Positions 15,464 through 21,568 of a stretch of 64,000 nucleotides of DNA are shown one piece after another. The notes beneath the pieces were generated by a model that was not told where the DNA came from, ran no database searches, and was given only the letters and a program-made list of their open reading frames with translations. Every line of letters begins with the position of its first letter. Position 1 is the stretch's first letter. Both the position numbers and the translations under genes were made by a program. The DNA lies in assembly GCF_002280785.1 (NCBI RefSeq), contig NZ_NCEQ01000003.1, positions 1 to 64,000 on the forward strand, in the 5' to 3' direction. This DNA comes from Brevundimonas subvibrioides. GTDB lineage: Bacteria; Pseudomonadota; Alphaproteobacteria; Caulobacterales; Caulobacteraceae.

Positions 15464-17327
15464 CGCTCAGTCCTCGCAAATGATCGAGAGCCGCGTCCTG
15501 TGCGGCCATCTCCTGCGCCACCCGTCCGTAGATGTCGGCCACGCGGGCCGCGACCTTCTTGTCGTCCATCGCCGCCGCCACCTCCTTGAACAGCGGCAAC
15601 GAGGCCTCGGCGTCCTCGCCCAGACTGCGGCGACCCGTCCACGGGTTCGGAGCTCCCGGCGGCGCATCCAGACGTGCGGCCTGGTCGGGCGCGACGTCGC
15701 GCGCCCGCGTGCGAAAGGGTTCGCGAACATCATAGAGGAGCTTGGTCGTCCGCAGAGGCCGGGCGCCGGCAGCGAAGACGAGCTGGATGTCGTCCGGAAG
15801 AGCCCGGACCTCACCGGGCTCCAGCAGCGGCCGCTCGATCTGGGAGCGCGACACCGAGCTCCGGCCGGCCGCCAGACCCGCCGGCGAACTCCGGCTGGTC
15901 CGCGTCTCCAGCACCGACCCGGTCAGCTTCGAGACCTTGTCCTGGGTCAGGGGATCGAGCGCGCTGAAGGCGGTGTACACATGCAGGTTGTCGAGGATCG
16001 TATTGTTGACGCCATAGGTCTCGACGATGTCGTTGAGAGACTGGGCGACGAACATCACCTTGACCCCGTAGCCGCTGAGGAGCCGCAAGGATTTCTCAAA
16101 GAAGCTCACCCTTCCAAGCAGCGGGAATTCGTCCATCAGCATGAGAAGGTTGTGGCGTTTGGGTCGCCCGTCGGCGGCCTCGGTTTCCCGTACCGTCAGG
16201 GCCTGGGCGGCGGCGTAGAAGAATAGACGGACCAGCGGCCTGAGCGCTGCGGCGTCAGCTGGGGCGACCTGGACGTAGAGGGACAAGGGCGCCTCGGCGC
16301 ACATCAGATCGCCCATGGAAAAATCTGACCGGGATAGCGAACGCTCGATGTCCTCGCCCGCCAGCCATTTGAGGTAGGAGCGCGCCGTCCCCTGAACCGA
16401 GGTTCGGAAACGGTCGTGCATCGCCGCGTAGCCCTTGACCGCCGTGGCGATGAAAGGATGGGTCTCCGGCTCTCCGTTCGACCCCGGCCGATGCAACGCC
16501 CGGGTCATGACCTCGGCGGCGGCGTCGAGATCGGCGAGCATCTCTCGGACCTTGAGTAGGGTCTTGTCGGCGTCCTCGGCGGTATAGAGAACGTGCAGGA
16601 TCGCGGCCTCAAGGATCTCCGACGCCGCCTTGTCCCAGATCGCCTCGTCGTCGCGGGCGCCGCCGGGGTCGGCCAGTATCGAGACCAGACGCTGGACGTG
16701 GGCCAGTTCGCTGGGGCCTGGCTGGATTTCGGCGAGCGGGTTCCAGCAGGCCGAGGCCGGGTCGTGCGGATCGAAATAAAGGGCGTGACTAAATCGGGCG
16801 CGCCAGCCGCTGCTGAGCCGCCAGAGCTCCCGCTTGGGATCATGAACCAGCACGCTGGCGTTCCACGACAACAGCGTCGGCATCACATGGCCGCGCCCTT
16901 TGCCCGACCGGGTGCCGCCGGTCACGAGGCTGGGACGGAGGTCCGTCGTGGCGAGAACCTTTCGCCCGAGAACACCGAGGATGCAGCCGCCAACGGCCGT
17001 CAAACCTGCGTCCCTGGCGTCCTTGAGCTTGCCCCAGCCTCGGATACGGCGATGGGGCCTCTGGCCAACCAACGCCCCTAGTCCCAGTCCCGAGATACCG
17101 CCGAGCAGGATCAGAGGAGCGCACCGTGACATCGCCGCCTGCGCCTCCGCACCGAAGGCGGTCCGCCATTGCAAGATGGCCCAAGGGGGATACAGGGCGA
17201 GGTCGGGGCCGATCCGCCAGGCCGGTCCCAGAGCGTCTGACCACTGGTACGTCCATGCGAACATCTCAGTCGCGGCCTGGGCACCCACTACGAGACCGAG
17301 CCCCAATCCTGTCAGCTTCGTCCACAC
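15456..17327 (-). CDS. traG: TraG, VirD4-type coupling protein
   Basis: 623 residues. Inner-membrane ATPase that delivers the relaxase-DNA complex to the secretion channel. Two N-terminal hydrophobic segments (LTGLGLGLVVGAQAATEMF and PLILLGGISGLGLGALVG) precede Walker A GGTRSGKGRGHVMP (about 137-150). Then come the VHDPKRELW block, Walker B LLMLMDEFPLLGR and the downstream VMFVAQSLNDI sensor. Length and motif order are those of TraG of trb systems. The start lies one base after the GntR-like gene's stop and the end overlaps the CopG-like gene. Confidence 0.95.
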   Translation of the reverse strand: MWTKLTGLGLGLVVGAQAATEMFAWTYQWSDALGPAWRIGPDLALYPPWAILQWRTAFGAEAQAAMSRCAPLILLGGISGLGLGALVGQRPHRRIRGWGKLKDARDAGLTAVGGCILGVLGRKVLATTDLRPSLVTGGTRSGKGRGHVMPTLLSWNASVLVHDPKRELWRLSSGWRARFSHALYFDPHDPASACWNPLAEIQPGPSELAHVQRLVSILADPGGARDDEAIWDKAASEILEAAILHVLYTAEDADKTLLKVREMLADLDAAAEVMTRALHRPGSNGEPETHPFIATAVKGYAAMHDRFRTSVQGTARSYLKWLAGEDIERSLSRSDFSMGDLMCAEAPLSLYVQVAPADAAALRPLVRLFFYAAAQALTVRETEAADGRPKRHNLLMLMDEFPLLGRVSFFEKSLRLLSGYGVKVMFVAQSLNDIVETYGVNNTILDNLHVYTAFSALDPLTQDKVSKLTGSVLETRTSRSSPAGLAAGRSSVSRSQIERPLLEPGEVRALPDDIQLVFAAGARPLRTTKLLYDVREPFRTRARDVAPDQAARLDAPPGAPNPWTGRRSLGEDAEASLPLFKEVAAAMDDKKVAARVADIYGRVAQEMAAQDAALDHLRGLSDG

Positions 17328-17328
17328 C

Positions 17329-17982
17329 TCAGGAGTCCGGAGGCCGGACAGCCCGGCCAGCCTCGGCTTCGAGGATCAGCAGGGGTGCGGCGTCCATGCG
17401 CCGGTTGTGATAGACGGCCAAGGCCTCCACGAGATCCGAACTCGTCGACTGCTTGAACAGCCGAACCAGGGCGTCGGCTTCTTCGTCGACATTTCCGAAG
17501 ACCTGGCGCTCGACGCCGGCGAACTGGACCAACTGGCTGTTGACCCGCTGGTAGGCGTCCACCATGGCTGCGTTCCCCGTGCTCCTAACAGCTCGCAGCA
17601 TCTGCTCGGCTAGGCTGCGGCAGACCGGCGACGGTCGCGATCCGCGATCGACGGGTCGAGGAGCCCGATCGAGCCCATTGAGACTCGTCTCCAGACAGAC
17701 GAGTCGAAAGGCGAGCCGATCACGGACGAGGGCGGGGTCCAGCCGTGGCGCCAGGAAGCCGCCCATAGGGGCCCGTTCCATGAGTCCAAACCCGCACAGC
17801 CACCCCAGCGCCTCTCTCACCGGGGTAGGCGACAACCCCAGACGTCGCGCCTCCTCGATGATCACCACAGGCGCGCCCGGCGTGAAAGCGCCCTGCTCCG
17901 CGCGGGCGCGGAGGCTTTCAAGGGCTTGGGTAAAGGGATCGTGCTTGCGGTTCAACGCTGACTCCGATGGCAAGACCCGCAC
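17329..17982 (-). CDS. GntR-like winged-helix regulator
   Basis: 217 residues if the GTG at 17982 is the start. The N-terminal part has a GntR/FadR-type winged helix: TQALESLRARAEQGAFTPGAP, then SPTPVREALGWLCGFGLMERAPMGGFLAPRLDP. The typical PTPVREAL recognition helix and the wing are present. The C-terminal part is helical, as in FCD-type effector domains, but I see no metal-binding His pattern. It is the first gene of the transfer operon, ending 1 bp before traG, and stands at the junction to the lasso island. It could control transfer, the island, or both; ligand unknown. Confidence 0.7.
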   Translation of the reverse strand: MRVLPSESALNRKHDPFTQALESLRARAEQGAFTPGAPVVIIEEARRLGLSPTPVREALGWLCGFGLMERAPMGGFLAPRLDPALVRDRLAFRLVCLETSLNGLDRAPRPVDRGSRPSPVCRSLAEQMLRAVRSTGNAAMVDAYQRVNSQLVQFAGVERQVFGNVDEEADALVRLFKQSTSSDLVEALAVYHNRRMDAAPLLILEAEAGRAVRPPDS

Positions 17983-18185
17983 TATGGAGCCGGGTGACGC
18001 CTCGCCAATGAGTTGCGCCGAGCTGCGATCCCATCGTGCCGAAAATCGTCCGAAGACCGGTCAGAAGCCGCCGCAAAAGATGCCAGTTTGCGGCCTATTT
18101 CCCTGTTTGCTTTGCCTCCGATACACATGATCGTCGATCAGGAGACGGACTGATTCCACGTTGACTGGCGGAAGGGTATGCGCGG
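17983..18185. other. Intergenic junction between transfer operon and lasso island
   Basis: About 200 bp separating the divergent GntR-like and XRE genes, so it must hold both promoters. A TTGACT at 18159-18164 lies just upstream of the XRE start with GGAAGGG between. I see no gene, no clear inverted repeat and no obvious attachment site here. The purine-rich stretch around 18050-18090 has no coding signal. Confidence 0.4.
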
Positions 18186-18671
18186 ATGGGTGGAGACGAA
18201 CCAGAGCCCCGAAACGACGGCGCGCTGCTCTCGGCGACCCTCAAGTCGCTCCGCCGCCACCGCCGGATGACAAAGGGTGAGACGGCCGCCGAGATGCGGA
18301 TCGCCCTGCGGACCTATGCCCGTTTTGAAGCCGGAGAGACCCGGCTCAACCTCGACTATATTCACCGTTTCGCCGCCGCCACGCGAAGCGACGCCCAGGC
18401 GATCCTGATGGCGGTGGCGATCGGATCGCCGGAGCACGCCCGCCGGTGCGCCGAGAACCAGATGGGGGCTATCTACACCATAGGGCTCGAACAGTTCGAT
18501 AGTCTGCTCGGCGACGGCATCCAGGCCCTCGACAGCCGCACCCTCATCGCCGCGATCGTGCATATGTTCGAGGCGCTGGCTCAGACGTTGCAAGGCGGTG
18601 ACCCTGCCCGCAAATGGATCGAGCAGGGCTCGGCCGACATTCGGTCAAAACGCCCCAACCCGGGGCGCTAA
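18186..18671 (+). CDS. XRE-family regulator upstream of the lasso genes
   Basis: 161 residues from ATG 18186. Residues about 13-70 form a helix-turn-helix of the Cro/C1 type: LLSATLKSLRRHRRMTKGETAAEMRIALRTYARFEAGETRLNLDYIHRFAAAT. A helical C-terminal domain follows (GLEQFDSLLGDGIQALDSRTLIAAIVHMFEALAQTLQ) that may dimerise. It is followed within 3 bp by a 22-bp tandem repeat and then the lasso precursor genes on the same strand, so it is the likely direct regulator of the cluster and perhaps of itself. Small XRE regulators are not a universal part of lasso clusters, which makes the link an inference from position. Confidence 0.8.
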   Translation: MGGDEPEPRNDGALLSATLKSLRRHRRMTKGETAAEMRIALRTYARFEAGETRLNLDYIHRFAAATRSDAQAILMAVAIGSPEHARRCAENQMGAIYTIGLEQFDSLLGDGIQALDSRTLIAAIVHMFEALAQTLQGGDPARKWIEQGSADIRSKRPNPGR

Positions 18672-18673
18672 GT

Positions 18674-18717
18674 CCCGAATATACTCCGGATATAGCCCGA
18701 ATATACTCCAGATATAG
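18674..18717. repeat. Tandem 22-bp direct repeat before the lasso precursors
   Basis: Two head-to-tail 22-bp units, 18674-18695 and 18696-18717, differing at a single base: CCCGAATATACTCC(G/A)GATATAG. The 22-bp period is about two helical turns, so two protein dimers could sit side by side on one DNA face. The repeat starts 3 bp after the XRE stop and ends 71 bp before the first precursor ATG, a sensible place for an operator of the lasso promoter. Confidence 0.75.
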
Positions 18718-18746
18718 CTTTGCAAGTGGAGCATCCGCGCGCTCAC

Positions 18747-18776
18747 TGGTTGCGCCACATCCGTGGCGATCAACCA
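18747..18776 (+). promoter_or_regulatory. Stem-loop directly upstream of the first lasso precursor ribosome-binding site
   Basis: TGGTTGCGCCAC, loop ATCC, then GTGGCG-AT-CAACCA: a 12-bp stem with a 2-nt bulge. It ends immediately before the Shine-Dalgarno AAGGAGA (18777-18783) of the ATG at 18789. In the transcript it could stabilise the precursor mRNA or gate access to the ribosome-binding site; alternatively the DNA form is an operator. Confidence 0.55.
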
Positions 18777-18788
18777 AAGGAGACCGAG

Positions 18789-18908
18789 ATGAAGACCACC
18801 AAACTGCGCCTGGTCAGCTTCGGCAGCGCCAAGGCCCTGACCCGCGACACCCTGCCCGGGCCGTTCCTGGAAATGAACGTCATCCAGAGCCGCACGGCCG
18901 AGGGCTGA
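18789..18908 (+). CDS. Lasso peptide precursor 1 (39 aa)
   Basis: Start ATG 18789 with AAGGAGA five bases upstream; longer in-frame readings lack a ribosome-binding site. The leader (19 residues) carries LRLVSFGSAKALTR, and its Thr at -2 is the residue the lasso protease recognises. The predicted core is DTLPGPFLEMNVIQSRTAEG, with Glu9 as ring acceptor and an 11-residue loop/tail. Lasso rings normally begin with Gly, less often Ala, Ser, Cys or Leu, so Asp1 is unusual. A second precursor, the B protease and the cyclase follow on the same strand. Ring 1-9 is predicted, not shown. Confidence 0.88.
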   Translation: MKTTKLRLVSFGSAKALTRDTLPGPFLEMNVIQSRTAEG

Positions 18909-18916
18909 GCGCCGGC

Positions 18917-18944
18917 GCGGACGGTCGCGTCAGCGGCCGTCCGC
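18917..18944 (+). promoter_or_regulatory. Stem-loop between the two lasso precursor genes
   Basis: GCGGACGG at 18917-18924 pairs perfectly with CCGTCCGC at 18937-18944 (8 bp, 12-nt loop), 8 bp after the first precursor's stop. No U-tract follows, so it is more likely a transcript-stabilising or attenuating hairpin than a full terminator. It would let precursor 1 be made in excess of the downstream enzymes, as is seen in other RiPP operons. Confidence 0.5.
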
Positions 18945-19016
18945 AACCGGCTGCCAGTGTCCACTTTCAAGCAGGGCCTTGATCGCAGGCTCAAAACTTC
19001 AAGACGAGAACAGACC

Positions 19017-19133
19017 ATGCGCGCCTCCAATCTTCATATTGTCACCTTCGGATCCGCATCCGTGCTGACACGCGATGGGCTCGGCTCCTATCTTGAGATT
19101 TCCCTGCTCAATACGCGTGTTCCTCCAGGTTGA
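19017..19133 (+). CDS. Lasso peptide precursor 2 (38 aa)
   Basis: Start ATG 19017, stop TGA 19131-19133. The 19-residue leader (LHIVTFGSASVLTR) closely matches precursor 1, including FGSA and the Thr at -2. The predicted core DGLGSYLEISLLNTRVPPG again begins with Asp, has Glu8 as acceptor and then exactly 11 residues, as in precursor 1. Aligned tails share the pattern [IL][QN][ST]R and a final Gly. The ring would be one residue smaller (8) than in peptide 1 (9). Its ribosome-binding site is weak. It ends 13 bp before the B gene start. Confidence 0.88.
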   Translation: MRASNLHIVTFGSASVLTRDGLGSYLEISLLNTRVPPG

Positions 19134-19146
19134 GAGGGGCGGGCCT

Positions 19147-19824
19147 GTGATCGATCCCGCCGCCTCAAAGCACACGTCCCGCCATACGCCCGACGCTGTG
19201 TCTGCGGCTGAAGATGTCTATCTCTGCAAAGTCTACGAGGACGTTGTCGTCCTTGATCTGAAGGCGGATCGATATCTTTGCCTGCTGGATGCCGGCACAT
19301 GGCTACATCCGCAGCCCGATGGCCGCCTTATCCTAGGACCTGATGGGCCAACGGAGGATCTGGTGGCGGCAGACATCGCCGTGCGAGGGTTCATAGACCG
19401 CCAGCGGCGCGCATCCAAAACCCCGACGCTTGAGCTCTCAGGATCACACAAGACGTCGCCGATCGAGACGCTTTGGGCGGCCTTGCAGATCCTGGAAGCC
19501 ACGCAGGTCTTTCGGCGCAAGACCCTGGAGCAACTCGTCGCCGCCGCGATCAGGCCACCGGATATTCGAGGTCGACGCACGACATCCGCCCAAGCGTTTG
19601 GGGCTTACAAGCACGCAGTAACCTGGGTTCCCGGAGAGGGAGAGTGCCTGCAACGGGCCTTCATATTGAAACGTGTTCTCGCCGGAAGAGGAATCCACGC
19701 CGACTGGGTGTTCGGTGTCCGCACATGGCCGTTCGGAGCCCATTGCTGGCTTCAAATCGATGACATGGTCGTTGGCGACACCCTCGCCCGCGTCAGCAAC
19801 TACACCCCCATTATGGTGGTCTGA
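19147..19824 (+). CDS. Lasso B protein: RRE leader-binding domain fused to transglutaminase-like protease
   Basis: I take the GTG at 19147, preceded by GAGAGGGG; the frame upstream runs through precursor 2. The 225-residue protein has an N-terminal PqqD-like RRE (about 20-90, LCKVYEDVVVLDLKADRYLCLL) that grips the leader. The C-terminal cysteine protease has a triad that fits Cys167 (GEGECLQRA), His199 (GAHCWL) and Asp211 (VVGD). The spacings of 32 and 44 residues equal those I recall for McjB of microcin J25. It would cut after LTR, freeing the core for the cyclase. The fused arrangement is normal in proteobacteria. Confidence 0.92.
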   Translation: MIDPAASKHTSRHTPDAVSAAEDVYLCKVYEDVVVLDLKADRYLCLLDAGTWLHPQPDGRLILGPDGPTEDLVAADIAVRGFIDRQRRASKTPTLELSGSHKTSPIETLWAALQILEATQVFRRKTLEQLVAAAIRPPDIRGRRTTSAQAFGAYKHAVTWVPGEGECLQRAFILKRVLAGRGIHADWVFGVRTWPFGAHCWLQIDDMVVGDTLARVSNYTPIMVV

Positions 19825-19825
19825 G

Positions 19826-21568
19826 GTGGGCGAATACCTTGTCGTCAGCGCCCCCGTCGCGAGCGAGCGGTCCAGAGCCTTGAAAGACGACGCCCGCATC
19901 GCCGGGATGGCCGTCTCCGACCTCGCCCCCAACACCTGGCTGGCGGTCAGCGGACCGCACGCCCCAAAAACGCTTGGGGTCGGCGCCTGGACTCTGATTG
20001 GGGACGTGTTCAACCGCCGCAGTCCAGTCTTGCTCGATATTGGCGACGATCCCTTTTCCTACGAGCGAAAACTAGTCGCCCGGTTCTGGGGGCGTTACGT
20101 CGGCATCCGGCTGTCCGGAGCCGGTGAGGTTACGGCCGTTCTCCGGGACCCCTCGGGCGCGCGGGAGTGTGTGACCTGGATGCAGGAGGAGATTACGCTC
20201 GTCGCGTCCAGCGCCCCAGATTGGTTGCTTCGCCGCCTCTCTCCACCGTGGCGCATCGACTTCGAATGCCTGGCGCGAGCGCTGCGCGATCCCCTGATGT
20301 CTTCTGGCGCACTCCCGCTCGATGGCCCCATTTCTATTCCCCCTGGCGCGTTTCAGGCGTTTCCTCTGGAGACGCCCGCCGAGCCACTTTGGTCGCCCGC
20401 CCTGTTTGTAAAGCGCTCTCGAGAAAGCAGGCTTGATCCGAACACGGCGGGGACCCGCCTGCGAAGCGCGGTCGATGAAGCCGTGTCCGGTCTGGCCGGT
20501 CTGCCGCCAGCCATGGCGTCAGAGATTTCAGGCGGCCTGGATTCCGGCATCGTCGCGTCGAGCCTCGTGCATCAGCAGTCCGGGAATGTCCGCCTTTGGC
20601 TCAACGCCCATGGAGACACACCAGAGTCCGATGAACGTCCCTTCGTCGCCGCCCTGGCCGACCGTTTGGGCATCTCGCCGGTCAGCGTTCCCCTGGCTTC
20701 GGCGCCTGTCACCGAAGCGGGGTTGATGCGCATATCCGGGGACTGGCGTCCGGGGATAAACGGGCTGGACGTGCATCATGATCTGGATTGGGCGCAACGG
20801 GTGGAGGATGCCGGCGCCACGGCCATCATGACCGGTAAAGGCGGCGACTCCATCTTCGTGCAGGGCGCGACGACGGACGTATTCACGGACCTGTGGCGCA
20901 GCAGAGGCCTGCGATCCCTCCTCCATCCTGACGTGCTCAATCTGGCGGCGCTGAACGAGATCTCGATCTGGTCGATGGTCCGGGAGGCGCGGCGCTATCA
21001 TCGACAAGGAAGCCGACCGCCGTCCAGGGACGACGGCCTCCTCGGACATTCGGCGGGCGAGCGGACACTACACCCCTGGCTCGCCGCCGGGGAGGACATT
21101 GGACCCGCGAAGAGATTGCAGATCGCCGGGGTGATCGACAACATCTCCCGGCACGCGCCCTCTCTCCAGACCGAGACGATCGATGTGCTCAACCCCCTCT
21201 GCGCCCAGCCGGTAATCGAGGCCTGCCTGTCCATTCCGGCACCGATGATGACGTTGGGCGGTCGCGACCGGGGTCTCGCGCGTCATGCTTTTCGTGACCG
21301 GCTTCCCGAGCTGATCGTGAGGCGGCGATCCAAGGGCAACCTTACGCGAATCTACGGCCGGATGATTCTGAACAGCCTCGACGTCATGCGCCCCTGGCTT
21401 CTCGACGGGCGGCTGGCGGCCACGGGGATCCTTGATCGAGCCGGCGCCGAGATCCTGCTGACCCGGGAAAACCTGATGTGGCGTGGCCACTACGGAGAAA
21501 TCATGGTCGCTGCTGCGTTCGAGGCCTGGGTGCGGACGTGGGAAGCGCGTCTTGTGCGTCCGGCCTGA
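19826..21568 (+). CDS. Lasso cyclase (asparagine-synthetase-like C protein)
   Basis: 580 residues from the GTG at 19826, one base after the B stop; the frame upstream overlaps B. The N-terminal part resembles the degenerate amidotransferase domain. The ATP-pyrophosphatase domain has EISGGLDSGIVASS with the PP-loop at about residue 235, then MTGKGGDSIF near 335. The enzyme adenylates the acceptor side chain (Glu8 or Glu9 of the two cores) and closes the isopeptide bond around the tail. Here it would have to accept an Asp N-terminus. Its 3' end overlaps the convergent isopeptidase gene by 68 bp. Confidence 0.92.
   Translation: MGEYLVVSAPVASERSRALKDDARIAGMAVSDLAPNTWLAVSGPHAPKTLGVGAWTLIGDVFNRRSPVLLDIGDDPFSYERKLVARFWGRYVGIRLSGAGEVTAVLRDPSGARECVTWMQEEITLVASSAPDWLLRRLSPPWRIDFECLARALRDPLMSSGALPLDGPISIPPGAFQAFPLETPAEPLWSPALFVKRSRESRLDPNTAGTRLRSAVDEAVSGLAGLPPAMASEISGGLDSGIVASSLVHQQSGNVRLWLNAHGDTPESDERPFVAALADRLGISPVSVPLASAPVTEAGLMRISGDWRPGINGLDVHHDLDWAQRVEDAGATAIMTGKGGDSIFVQGATTDVFTDLWRSRGLRSLLHPDVLNLAALNEISIWSMVREARRYHRQGSRPPSRDDGLLGHSAGERTLHPWLAAGEDIGPAKRLQIAGVIDNISRHAPSLQTETIDVLNPLCAQPVIEACLSIPAPMMTLGGRDRGLARHAFRDRLPELIVRRRSKGNLTRIYGRMILNSLDVMRPWLLDGRLAATGILDRAGAEILLTRENLMWRGHYGEIMVAAAFEAWVRTWEARLVRPA

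Noticed and set aside
18720..18788. Upstream extension of the first lasso precursor (62-residue reading)
   Set aside because: The added part covers the hairpin and lacks a ribosome-binding site; the ATG at 18789 has AAGGAGA and gives a normal lasso leader.
19075..19146. Longer start for the lasso B protein
   Set aside because: It would read through precursor 2 in another frame; the GTG at 19147 follows a purine-rich ribosome-binding site and restores normal family length.
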